Shown here: positions 34,302-46,547 of the stretch, one piece after another
Layout of the letters: every line of letters begins with the position of its first letter
Numbering within the stretch: the first letter of the stretch is position 1
Source: Nyssa sinensis
Taxonomy: Eukaryota > Streptophyta > Magnoliopsida > Cornales > Nyssaceae
NCBI GenBank assembly: GCA_008638375.1
Contig: CM018046.1
Coordinates: 47,661,626 to 47,725,625 of the forward strand
Length of the DNA stretch: 64,000 nucleotides
Direction of reading: 5' to 3'
The notes under the pieces: model-generated
What the model was told of the DNA's origin: nothing
Database searches by the model: none
The model's input: only the letters and a program-made list of their open reading frames with translations
Position numbers and translations under genes: made by a program

Positions 34302-36186
34302 ATTCTGTATTTTCAAAATACAATTTTGTTAAATTTTTTTTTAAATCACATCTTCATGAATTGATTTTAAAAATTGCATGAATTCAAATAATAAATTTAA
34401 AATTACATAGATTGGATTTATAAGATTTGAAAATACTAGTAACAAGGTTAAAGACTCAAAGAAAAAAAAAAAGAAAAAGATAAGACAAGATCATAAGAAA
34501 TATTAAAATCCGACACGAAATTAGAACAGAGTAGGAAGGATAATATAAAAAAGATGAAATATCTAATATTACTTTAATAAATATAAGTGGCATTCAGAAA
34601 AATTGATTTATTATTACTTGGGGTGTAGTCGAGTGATAAAGATATTGAAGATAAAATTCTAACGTCTAGAATTCAAGTTTTTTTTGCGCCGATCATTGAC
34701 AGTTAAAATTTAAAAAGTGAATATACCTTAGTCTGAAAAAAAATTTGATCTAATAGAAATGAAATTTTTTTTTTTTTAAGAGAATAGTTATATCCTCATT
34801 GTTTCATCTCTACTTGTGCTCTAAATATTATTTGTTTAGCTGTCAAAATCAAGTTTTTTGAAATGCAAATAAAGAGAGGAGTAAGAATAGAGCTGTCTTT
34901 TTTTTGACACACGATTCTACCTTGCACACGTAGTACTAAAATTTCATCCCTCAAATCGCTCTATCAAAAATAATAATTTATTTTAGAGAGAGTTTTTTAT
35001 ATTTTAGTTATTTATTTATTCTAAAAAATAAAAAAATTAATGATCAAAAAGTACATTTTAGAGTGTAAGTAGCTTCACCCAATTCTTAACTATACAAGTA
35101 ATGCTAATTTTATTTACAAATTTTATCAAAAATATTTATATTTATATATTAATAATTTATATTAATTGAATATTACATTATTTTTATAAATTTTTTAAAT
35201 AAAACGAACATTATTATTATTGTTTTATTCCGTAATGTTGAGGGAATTATTGTTATTCCCATAGCCTATTTAATTGCTTCCATAGCACTGTCTGGCAGAC
35301 CTGACTCATGAGGACCACTCGTGTTAGATATGACAAATTATTAAATAATTCCGTGATAATGATTTTAAGTTAGATGGTAGATCATATATGTATTTAAAAT
35401 ATTATATTTTTTATATAAATATTTATATAATTTTTAAAATTATAATTTTATGGTAAGTTGTATGTATATCTAAAACTCTATTTCTGTTGTGATTATGCAT
35501 CTTAAATCATAATTTTAAGAAATCACCCTATAATTACACTTTAGAGATAGGCATGAATGCAGTGTAAGGACTGTACGATGTCCGGAATCATTCATAATAA
35601 GGTAAACAATTTGTACCCAAAAATTAAATCAAGTTAGCTAATGAAAGATGTGGATCCTGATGGATTGAACCAAGACCCCTTCGAATTAGTCAATAGTATT
35701 TTATTTGCTTTCCAAATTTTATTTTTTACATAAACAAAATTAAAGTTAGAGTTTTCTTTAGTTTGTAAATTTAAAGAAAAAAAAAAGAACAAAAAAATTT
35801 AATATTGTTTGAGTAAAAAAATTTAAATTTTTTTAATATTATTTTATTTTTATAATTTTTTTATTTAAATTTTATATATATTATATTTAGTATCATATCA
35901 TTACAGAATTGATTCCAATCTAAATAATAAAAAAGAAAAGATTATGTTAGGTCAGGCACAATTAGTATAAAATATTGTCAAATCTCTTCAAAATAAAGGT
36001 GTATATGTCTTTTCATGATTATTATTTATTAAAGACAATTGAGTAATGATTCAATAATATCATGTCTTTTCATATATATTATATTTTATTAAAAAACTAA
36101 ATTATACTTATACATAATAAAATATCATTAACATAGTACATTAGCCCTTAACTTATCAATTTCTTTAAAAATTTTTCAACAATTAA
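34302..36186. other. AT-rich intergenic after the gypsy element
   Basis: No gene seen. Contains a SINE-like piece at 34616-34735 and many homopolymer and AT-rich tracts. ORFs are short and look random. Confidence 0.6.
34616..34735 (+). repeat. tRNA-like SINE fragment
   Basis: TAGTCGAGTGATAAAGA resembles a Pol III box A and CTAGAATTCAAGTTTT a decayed box B, about 35 bp apart, as in plant tRNA-derived SINE heads. It is degenerate and no target duplication was seen. Confidence 0.4.
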
Positions 36187-36410
36187 TGTCACGTCCCAGA
36201 TTTTCAGAACTCGAGGAGTGACTTAAAGAGTTTTTATTAAAATACTTCAAACATAGTTTTTAAGGAATGACAAAATTTTTCTCAATTTTCTATCTCTATT
36301 GCCCTTGAAAGTATCTTAATACTTTAGCTCCAAAATAAAATAAGTAAATAAAATATCGCACAAGGCAGCCATGCGCAAGCATGCGCGCACGAGGCCAGGC
36401 CAATCCTTTT

Positions 36411-36449
<39 letters not shown>

Positions 36450-37022
36450 TTAAAAATTTTGGCATGACCTATTTGTATTCTCTAGTTACCATCTCATATT
36501 TACCACCACATCACTTAATAATTAAATTTTTTTCTTTATACAATTTCATCACAAAATCCAAGGTTATACAATTCTGCAGAAAATTCTGTATAGGTAACCT
36601 TACTTTAAAAATTCATAACTCCTAAATCACATGTCCAAATTCCGTAAAATTTTTATAGTAATATACGTTATGAGTCTAGTTTTTCCAAAAATTGGAATCA
36701 CTCGAAAAGAATTCCTACAGAGGTTTGTGGGTAGTGTTATGTAATTATAGGTCAGATTCTGACCAGTTTTGGAACAATTTTCATAACTCTCTCAATTTAA
36801 CTTCAAAAAGGTTCATTCTTGTTTCACTAGAGAGATAAGACATATATCTTTCTTGTTACGAAATCAATTTATAAATCCAAGTATAGATAATTCTATAACC
36901 TTTTTAAAAGACTGTTTTCTGCTGCACCTTCTGAAGAAAGTGAGATGTTTACATTCCTTACTTTTCTATCGAACAAAACTAAGCAATTTAACATTTTTAT
37001 GAAATATACCTCATCCTCACCG

Positions 37023-37070
<48 letters not shown>

Positions 37071-38700
37071 TAAAGATACTTGTTTTTAAAAATTTTCAGT
37101 CTTGTGGGGCTAGCTCCGAATTACAAAGATAAGAACCCGATGGGTTCAATGTGAAATGTGAAGGGCTTATGCCCGTACAAAACATATACCTCATACAATC
37201 TAAACATGCCCCAAAGGACACAAGTCTTTAAGTATCTTGACATTTCCTTATGACCTCCCTCTAGGCTTCATCAAGTCCAGGTCTCCCAAATTATCTCAAA
37301 ATTTTATCCAGTATAGGGTAAGCACAACAGCCCAGTATAGAAAAGTCTAATAAAAGTAAATCATGCGTTTGCCCGTGTGTTTGTAAACAACATATATGAA
37401 TGAGATGACAATTTACCTTCTAATTTCATTTCAAAACATATTCATGCATAACTCATGTCCAAACTTCCATAATTCGTCCACGATATCCAATTGTATAACA
37501 ATGAACATCAAAGCACATTCTAAGTCCACAATTTCACTTTACAATCAAATTGCACATTCAAATTCACAATACCACAACTCACTCACACATGTCTAATTTT
37601 TCGATATATTTATACTGTACGGCTCACAAGTAACTCTCTAACCCACACAGTCTTGTTTTTTCAGGCTATTACTACCGATGGCTTACAAGTAACTATTTAA
37701 CTCACACATGTCTTGTGTTCCTGGGCTATTAACACTGATGACTTACAAGTAACCATTTAACTTACACATGTGTGCAAAGTTTCATAATTCCAACATCAAT
37801 AATTTCAACACAATTCATCAATTTTCATAATTTCAACACAATTTAACTGTTACGCATCATTCAAATGATTTCACAACAATTTATAGACATACAAGCATGA
37901 TTTTCTATAATCAACATTATGAAAATATAACAAAATACCATGTATGACCATTTGCTTTTCTTTCATGCATTTTATCAAACACTATACATGCATTATGTTA
38001 TGATTCAATCCAAATAACTTCATTTTAAATCTTTAACCAACAATACTCATATTTCATCACATGAAAACATAAGACATACAAGTAAACACTTATATTTACT
38101 AGTTTTAGAAATTTCCATACATTTCTTCTTGAAAATTCCTAAAATTTTCTAGTTTTGAATGTCTAAAACACCTTATAATCAAATTTTTTTTCGGTGTCAA
38201 TCGTAGCCTTTGTTGTCTGAAATAATTTTTCAGAAGATTTCGGAGTTTAACGAAGTGATCAAACTTGTCTTTTTAAAGAAAAATCTAGAAACCCTAAGCA
38301 AAATGAAGAAAAAAGCTTCTCAGTTTCTCTCACGCCCCAAGTGTCTTCAGAATCAAATTTCCTTCCCATACACAAGTATTATATATATGTTTCAAATTGT
38401 AAAATTATAAAAATGCTATTTTATGTAGCAAAATCGCTAAAATTCTTATTTTCATTTCATTTCTTGTCAAATCTAAATTATGCTTCAGCCAAAGTGCTTT
38501 GGAAAATTTTAGAATGGTTCTACACGAAAAAAAATTATTTCGGATGAAAAAAAATTTTGCGAGGCCCATTAAGCCCGGTTTAAAACTTTGTTTTTCACAC
38601 CATCTCTAATTTCATTCAAAATTACACACGAAGTCTCAAATACTATTTTAAGCACTTTACCTTTTTACACTTACGTCATAAGATAAACATTTATTTTAAA
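36187..38700 (-). mobile_element. Long LTR-like element B (~2.5 kb, right end uncertain)
   Basis: The plus strand starts TGTCACGTCCCAGA, the reverse of the GGGGCGTGACA-type 3' end of element A, so the element is on the minus strand. A shared segment near 36630-36720 (paired with 17640-17720 in A) shows homology. On the minus strand a TATA-like stretch near 38390 is followed by an AG-rich leader ending in TTAGGGTTT, as in A. It contains a 59-60 bp three-unit repeat at 37612-37790 and (TA)n/(CA)n at 37023-37071. No coding capacity. The right boundary could not be fixed. Confidence 0.55.
37612..37790 (-). repeat. 59-60 bp minisatellite inside element B
   Basis: GGCTCACAAGTAAC at 37621, GGCTTACAAGTAAC at 37680 and GACTTACAAGTAAC at 37740 mark three imperfect units, each ending in ACACATGTCTTGT-like sequence. 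Confidence 0.75.
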
Positions 38701-40170
38701 TTTTCTTCAAATACATTATAACTAATAAAAAAAAAACAGTTTTCTTTTTTTTTTTCTCAATCTTTACAATTAAAACACAAGAATCTTTGTGGTTGAAAAA
38801 TTAAATTAAAAAAAAAAACCATAACAACCCAAAAAGTAGGCAAAACCAGACAAGAAAGTCTGACATTGAAATGAGTTGATAGAGACGTTACCTGCTTATT
38901 AAGACAGGTGAAAAATACTTGACAATAATGAGTGGGTGGTTCTTATCAATTATCATTAGATGAAGTTAGGTCCTTTTTGGCTGCTGGCTAAAAATTGTAT
39001 GCCCTGTGTTCGGTCATCCATCGCAATCAGAGTTCAAAATGGCAGGTTGAGCTCTGTTGAACGCTTCACTATGTCCCAGTCATATATGGAATAAAAGGCG
39101 CATTTGTAATTTTAAATTACAGATTCATTCTCTCACATTCTTTGTTAATGCGCAAATGTACTTGTTCGACTGTGACTTACAAAGCTACGATAAGTTATAT
39201 TATTTTTTAAAATTTTTTTTAAAAATATATTATTCTTTTAAAATTTTTAAAATGACATTGATTTTTTTTTATTTTTATTTTTTTAAATAATAAAAATGTC
39301 TATTTTATTTAACTTTTTTTTTTTAATTTTAACCAATTTTGTTTTAATTTTTTTTCATGTTCAAGTGAATATTAATTAAAATATTCTTTAACTAATAAAT
39401 TATAAGTTATTTATTTTAATTTTATTTTTTTATATAAAATGAAAAAAAAATTCAAAAAAGTTAGAAAAATGTCAAAATTTTAAAAAAATAATAATAAATG
39501 AAATGACATTTTTATCATTTTAAAAAGAAAAAAATGTTGTTGGAAATGTCTTTGAAGTTTTTCAATAAAAATAAAAAAAAGTCAGTATCATTTCAGAAAT
39601 CTCATAAGATGTTCCAATAATGATTAAAAACTTTAAGACAAGTCAGTATAATTTATCAAAAAATTTACGTCGTAAAGATAAATTTACTGTTTACAGAAAT
39701 ATAATTATATACATCTAATTTTGTTGTGACAAGAGTCTCGTATATTTGATTAGTCCTTTTACTTTTTTGTTAATAAAATATTTGGTGAGAATTATTTAAA
39801 ATAATTATAAATTGTTAAATTTTCTTTTGTCCTTTATTATATATTATATTAAATTAAGTGTATAATGTTTAGGGTTAATTACATTAATCTTTTATTTGAT
39901 ATCTAATTATTACATGAACTTTTTCTATGATTTTTGATATTATATTGACTTCTCGTGTCAGATTTTTTCGAAGAAGGACATTAATGAGAAGAATACATTT
40001 ACTATTTATTCTTTAAGGTTAATTACATTGAACTCTCTTATGATTAGGAATTGAAGCGGGACGGGATGGCCCTTTCCCAATTCTGATTCCGTTTATATTT
40101 ATCGCACCCGTCCCTTTCTATCCCGTTTAGAGCTTTACTCTGATTCTATTTATATTCTTCGACTCCACTC

Positions 40171-40207
<37 letters not shown>

Positions 40208-41262
40208 AATTAGGTTAAAACTTTTATTTTAATAGGTAAATTAATTTTATATTGTCAAAATAACTAATACAAAAAAAAAAAAATATATGAGTGTAATATG
40301 AAAAATCTTAAAACTAAATTTTTATACTGTCGTTTATTGGTAAATATAGTGTATATAAGAATAAATAAAAAATAATAATATATAAACGGGACAGGGTGAC
40401 TATCTCTCGAACTCGAAGAGATTTTAAGGCTCTGTCTCAATTCTGTTTCTGAGCACTCTATACTCGTCTCATTAGGGATGAGGTAGGACAAATTGTCATC
40501 CCTACCTATGATGGGGCGGGACAAATTATCATCCTTACCTATGATATCTAATAATTACAAAAATACTTCTCTATAATTTTTTTTTTTTTTTAAAAAGGAG
40601 AGATCAATGTAATATACAATGGTATTTTAGTCAAGTTAGTTAAAATTCTAATTCTATTAATGATAAATTTTGTAAAAAAAAAAAAAAAATTATGGAAGAA
40701 TTTGTACACTGTAAATATAAGATAAGATAGGGATGTCATCTCACTTGTGGAGACCGAAAGCACCTCAAACATGTTGCATGGCAACCATGATTTCTTAGAC
40801 AAGAACCGAAAGTTATGGTCGAATCCTCCCCCAAATGGGCCTTATTTAGCATAAAATGGGACATATTGATAATACATGATAATGATGTTAAAGTCATTTT
40901 AGTACAGTAGTTAAAATATTAAGTATGATCTTAGTTTGAGTAGTATGTGGAGGGGTGTCTGATTCAAGTCTCAAATCACGAGTGCATATGTATTATTTAT
41001 AAAAAATTAAAAAAAAACATAGAAATAAATAATGGAAAATTAAAATTACCTTATTAATGACCAAAGTGTATCAATTCTATTTTTTTTTTTTTTATATATC
41101 CTAATTTTGAATCTTAAATATGTGACTGACGCAAATCAATAATATTTTTATCACATTATTTGAAATTCAAAATTTATGACAAAAAATTAAAAAAATCCAG
41201 CGTTGCTCAATGTTATGTATTATTGATTGTACTTGTTTAAGATAAAGAGAAAATAACATACA
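38701..41262. other. Repeat-rich intergenic stretch
   Basis: No gene seen. About 39160-39660 resembles the ends of the 1930-2405 element. Between about 39872 and 40610 a pair of inverted segments (GGTTAATTACATTAATC and GATCAATGTAATATA) brackets a second insert (about 40045-40540) with GGGACGGGA at one side and GGGACAAATTGTCATCCCTA at the other: probably nested MITEs. (TA)n at 40175-40202. Confidence 0.45.
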
Positions 41263-41503
41263 TGTTAGATTTGGTGGAACAATATAAAAGAGACAATAAA
41301 TAGAGAAGAAAGAGAGAGAGAGAAGGAAAAAATTCAAAGAACTATATTATATTAAACTGAATTATTTGAAATTATACAAGAAAACTTCTTATATAAGAGG
41401 GTGATGAGGTTGTACATGAAAAGTGTTAATAAAGGAAATAAACTATGAAATCTTAATTCTACTATAATTACACAATACTATATGTGAACTATTATTTCTA
41501 ACA
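41263..41503 (-). repeat. 3' LTR of the copia-like element
   Basis: TGTTAGATTT...TTTCTAACA, 241 bp; about 15-20 percent different from its partner by eye, with several indels. Confidence 0.7.
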
Positions 41504-43404
41504 CCCCCCTCAAACTCATGGTGGGAGGTAGACCAACTTGAGTTTGCAAACAAAATATGGAAGTAGATTGGTTGACTTGTTAGCATTGTGGTTGAAATGT
41601 AGATGTAACCCAAGCTGACATAGTAGTGGAGTTGGATTCTCAATAGAGTTCATGACAACACATGGAAGCCCGGAATTGGAACTGAAGGCGGTGCATGAAA
41701 GCGCAAATGATGGTGTGCATAGCTGATTCTGACGGGGGTGAAGATCGTGAAGCTGAGATGGTGGCAATGGAGGAACGGCTAGGCGACGAATGTTGAGTGA
41801 TGGTGAGGAGCAGTGACATGGTCATGACTGAGCTGAATGGTTGATCGAATGTTGATAGGAACAGTGAGCAACAGTGATGGTGAGCAGCAGTGACATGGTC
41901 ACGACTGAGCCAGATGGTTGATCAAATGTTGATGAATAGAGACGTTGCATCATTGATTGACAAATGTCGCGGAGATACAGGGCTGAGATAGGTTGTTCCG
42001 AGTGTGTAATGGTGAGAGTGATAACGGCATGGTTGAAGGATTTTGTACGATGATAAGAAGATTCTGGTGGTGTAACAGTGAGTGAGTGAGTATGTTGCAA
42101 TCTTATGACTTTCGGTCTGTGACTGAACAACAGTGAATGAGTGAGTGAGTGAGCGAGACCTTCGATCTATGACTGAACATGAGTGAGTGATGTTGGATGA
42201 CAATAGATGAAGGATTGGTGATGGAGGTGATGAAGATGTTGTGGACATTGAGTTTTCTTTGACAATGGTTGAATTTGCAAGGGTGATGAATCTGAGGATA
42301 AACTTTGGCTATGATCGGGATGTTTGCGACAGGGCAGTGATTTGAACAGAAGCGCTAATAGGTGTAACTGATGGTAAGACTATTCTGAAATGGATGAACA
42401 GTAGTCTTTTAAAGTTGCTGTGGCTTCTTGACGATGTGTAACTCTAGGGGAGTTGGAAAGGAAGGCCCCGTTCAGTCCAGTGATGGCGTGCTATGATGAT
42501 CTTGGTTGATTTCGACGATGATGATATCTAAGGTCTGTGATGATGATGCAGCGGTGACGATGGTTTGATTTCATAGCGGTGATGAAATCTGTGATGGAGT
42601 TTCTGGCTGTTAGCTTGAACTGAGTTAAGTTAAATGATTCCCATCATGGTTCTTTATCAGGAAAGATAGTCCAGACTTGTCGGCTGGTATTTCTTCAACT
42701 GCTACAACAGAGCACTGGGAATCGCTACTCAAGGTTGACAGTCTCTCTGTATGACCATCATCCCCAGTGAAAGAGATTCGCAATTCAGATGTTGGCAACA
42801 GTGTGAGATTCAAATTCCCCTAGGTAGCCTTGGCCTGAGGAGCACACATCAATAACTGGAATATGAACAATAGGGTCACACATTAAAGGCGTGAAGGTTG
42901 GGATCTGATGTGAACCAGGCAGCCTGACAAGTGGATCAGGTAGGAAATCCAGAGAGGTCGCATCAGCCATATTAAGAGTTAGGGTTGCTGTGATGCTGTG
43001 GTTTGGGCTGCGGTGTGGACTGCTGTGTTGCTGCGGTTTGGGCTAATGTGTTGCTGGTTTGGGCTGCTGTTTTGCTGCGGTTTGGGCTGGTAATTGGGCT
43101 GCGGTTTGGGCTGTTGTGGGACGTGGCTGCTGTGATGGACGTGATATGCTGATCCCAGAATGAACAGGCGTTGGGTCTGCAACAGAGAGCAGCACACCGA
43201 GGTGGCGAGCCTGCGATGACGTGTTGCGTGGCTGCTGTGATGGACGTGTTGTTGATGACCCAGCAACGTTGAAGACAAGAAAATTGGGAAAAGAAAAGAA
43301 AAAAAATATTTCGAACCGCAAATTATTAGACTCGATCAGACCAGATGAGAACAATAAGTTTGAGTGGATGGTAAATGCCGCTAATCAAGATGGTTCTGAT
43401 ACTA

Positions 43405-43632
43405 TATTAGATTTCGTAAAATAATATAAAAGAGACAATAAATAAAGAAGAAAGAGAGTAGGGAAAAGTTTAAAAGATTACATTATATTAAACTGAATTA
43501 TTTGAAACTATATAAGAGAGTGATATAAGGTGATAAGGTTGTACATAAAAAGTGTTAATAAATGAAATAAATTATGAAATTCTAATTCTATTACAATTAC
43601 ACAATACTATATGTTAAGTATTATTTCTAACA
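43405..43632 (-). repeat. 5' LTR of the copia-like element
   Basis: TATTAGATTT...TTTCTAACA, 228 bp, first base pair of the terminus mutated. Next to the PBS on the minus strand. Confidence 0.7.
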
Positions 43633-45543
43633 CACAAAGGAACCAAACACCTAGTAGGTTAGGTGGTATAATGAGCTCGAGTTGGACTTGTCATTAGCTC
43701 AAATCTTTTTATTGTCTAATAAAATAAATAAATAAATAAAATTATAATTATAATCAAGTCTGATTCGATCAAATCTTTAAAAGAGTAATTTATTAATATT
43801 TTAATAATAATAAAAATTAACTAAATCTAACAATTGCATATTTAAGAAAAACTTTTAGAATGAAATCCAACGCAGGAGCCAAAAAGAGAAATTCTACTTT
43901 TATAACAACAGTAAAGAGGGCAATCATTCTTTTTGAACTATTCATCTGTCATAGAACACAACATGCAAGTGATGTGCACTTAAACCCACTTTCCATTAGC
44001 CAGTCCCCACCTCCATAATGGCCAAATATCTGAAAGATAATTAATTAACAGCAATTAACTACTCATGTACCCAATTTTCAAGAAAGACAATCAATCTCCA
44101 AAAACATAAATCAGATTAGGATCTATAATCATAAAAATGAATCTAGATTAACAAAAATAAAATGAACCTGAAAATGGATTGAAAATAGATCCAGTAATGG
44201 CACAACTCTTTGTGATGAAATTGGGGCAGACGAAGAGGTTGTTTACCTGTGTATTCAAGCCCTTGGGGATAATTAGGGCCAAGTATAAGACCATGAGAAC
44301 AGAGATTTTGTGAGGTTATTATTGAAGTGGTAATTATATTGGAAAAATTTTGTAGGTGATGGAAATCAAAGTCCCAATCTCATTAAACTCGTACTCCACT
44401 CATTTCTTGCTTTCATTTTCAAAATTTTTATAAATAGCTGTTTTTCATTTTCAGCTTTTAGTCAGAATCGGTAAACTTTTTCAGAAAAAAGAAAACCAAA
44501 ATGAGAAATTGAACACAAGTTTTTTACTCTTGTTTTCATAAAAAGTGAATACAAAAATTAAAATTTAAAAATGGCAATGTTTTCAAATAGACCAATAAGT
44601 TCTAACTTGATTGATACTTCCTCTACAACCATATAGGAGGTTGAGGGTTCAAGTTCCTTAAGGGAGCAAAGTGGTCATTACATTTTTTATATACTTTGAC
44701 AACAATTAAATTATCTTGAATATAACCCTTATACGCATGCCTTCTAACAAATTTTGTCACAAAACTTGTTTGCAATTTGTTTAATATTTTTATTCCTAGT
44801 TTATAAATAGGAGTTAGAAAACAACGAAAAAAACATGTCTGTATTTGATGCACTTAAAAAAAAAAGAGTGAGAACAGTAAAAAATACACATTATGGAAGA
44901 AAACCTTTAATTTTTGGTAACCTTTATATAGGCATTTGCCTTTCTAATGAATGGTTGTGATTTATATAAATGTCTTCGATCTAACAATTGGTGGAATTAT
45001 ACTAGAAAGCTTATTTAGAAAGATATTAAGAATATCTAGATATTTACAACTAAAGTTATCAATGATCTCATCTGATTATTTTAAATATGGTATGAAATTT
45101 GATTTGATCATCATATCTAAATCTGGAAACTTGTTTAATTAAATAGACCGAATATCAATTAAAGTAATTTGATCTATTAATGGGTCCATCCCAGTTTATA
45201 GAATATATACATTAATTTTTTTACATATTATATTAAAATTATATATTTTAGATTTATATAATATATTAAATTTTAAATTGTATTTAGATTTGTTAAGATG
45301 AATTGAGTTGATTTTATATATTCTAAATTTTACATGTTATATATAAAGTATAATATAATATTTTAAATATAAAAATTATTTATAAAATAGAATTTGGATT
45401 AAGAATTTATATATTCAAAGAATTAATATGAACTGATCATCAAGGCCAGTTATGAAAACCACATCCAGATCATGTCCCATTTTGATAATCTCAATTCGAG
45501 GTGAATTTGAGCTGGTATTCAATCCACTTGTACTAGCGCAACT
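43633..45543. other. AT-rich intergenic stretch
   Basis: No gene seen. A SINE-like piece at 44601-44690 has GGTTGAGGGTTCAAGTTCC, a decayed Pol III box B. The rest is AT-rich without clear structure. Confidence 0.5.
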
Positions 45544-45663
45544 CTAAGATCTTTTTCTACTAACCAAGGTCTCCTTTTTCTCCTTGCTCTTCTCCAACCT
45601 CTGTTCCAAGCTTTTTATGTATTTTACTGCCTCATCTATTTGATCAGGCGGTGGCAGTCCCTC
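45544..45663 (-). pseudogene. Orphan bHLH-type exon (39 codons and stop)
   Basis: After an acceptor-like GTAG at 45665-45664 the minus strand encodes EGLPPPDQIDEAVKYIKSLE then QRLEKSKEKKETLVSRKRS and TAG. This matches, from memory, the helix-2 half of plant bHLH proteins of the bHLH118/162 group (DQxDEAVxYIKxLExxLE). No partner exon with the basic region and helix 1 (ERxRR) was found in the next ~900 bases on the right, so it looks like a gene remnant. A distant exon cannot be excluded. Confidence 0.55.
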
Positions 45664-45921
45664 CTACATTCATCAAATCATTTATCACTTTTATGAAAGC
45701 CTATGCAATCACCAAATAAAATGACATATATATATACACACACACACGTACAACCGGTTATATGTGCACAGTGTGTGTTGTCACATTGCATTCAACAGAT
45801 TAGGACCTACCAACGGACATGTTTAGTTGAATTTATGCAGGACGTACAAAAGTTCAAGATTTCAACCATCAAGCCAAACTCATAGTATATACATATGGTA
45901 AATACACACATGAATACAATC

Positions 45922-45961
<40 letters not shown>

Positions 45962-46547
45962 TTATCAGTATATGCATTAATTTAAATTACTTCTAAACAA
46001 AATCCTCAATGTTGGCCTCTGAAAACCTTTTATACACAGACACACACACACACATATATATTTGATAGTAAGGGTAATCATTGAGAGAGTAATCTGTTGT
46101 GAGCACAGTGAGATCTCCTATTATACTATTCCTTGTTCATATTAGTGAAAATTTTCTCCCTCTTATCCGTGGACGAAGGCCTGAAACCGAACCACGTAAA
46201 TATTTGTGCACACTTGTGTGATTAATTTATCCACCAACTTTACAATAAAACTAGCATTTTATTCCAAAAGACAAGTGATAATGATTAATCTTAAATTACT
46301 CCTTCATATCCCCATTCGAACAATTCTTGGGTGTACTCCGTGGTGACAAAATATAAGTACTTAATTTATTTCAAATACAATTGGCTACGTGGCAATTTTC
46401 TATCAACTTATGACTCAGTATAAGACATGACTTGAAAGAAAAATGCTATTATGCTTCCCAAATTTGTTTCTTAAATTTCTATCCCGAATGATGTAGTACT
46501 GATATGGTAAAATTATATTAATTACTCATTTCAAGAAAGTAAATTTA
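45664..46547. other. Intergenic with microsatellites
   Basis: No gene seen. (TA)n/(TG)n at 45923-45961, (CA)n at 45732-45748 and 46038-46055. Confidence 0.55.

Larger units (their letters stand above)
41263..43632 (-). mobile_element. Non-autonomous copia-like LTR element (2.37 kb)
   Basis: Two similar direct repeats, 41263-41503 (241 bp) and 43405-43632 (228 bp), have ends TGTTAG/TATTAG and CTAACA. Read on the minus strand, the right LTR is followed by TAGTATCAGAACCATC, close to the copia PBS consensus TGGTATCAGAGCC (initiator Met tRNA), and the left LTR is preceded by the polypurine tract GAGTTTGAGGGGGG. The ~1.9 kb interior has no RT, integrase or gag that I recognise; it holds low-complexity Gln/Pro-coding and TGA/GTGA-rich sequence and a 61-codon ORF (42970-42785). 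Flanking pentamers do not match and the LTRs differ by many indels, so it is old. Confidence 0.7.

Noticed and set aside
42979..43354. Gln/Pro-rich minus-strand ORFs
   Set aside because: Simple CAGCCCAAACCG-type repetition inside the copia-like element; overlapping frames, no domain. A gag origin cannot be shown.
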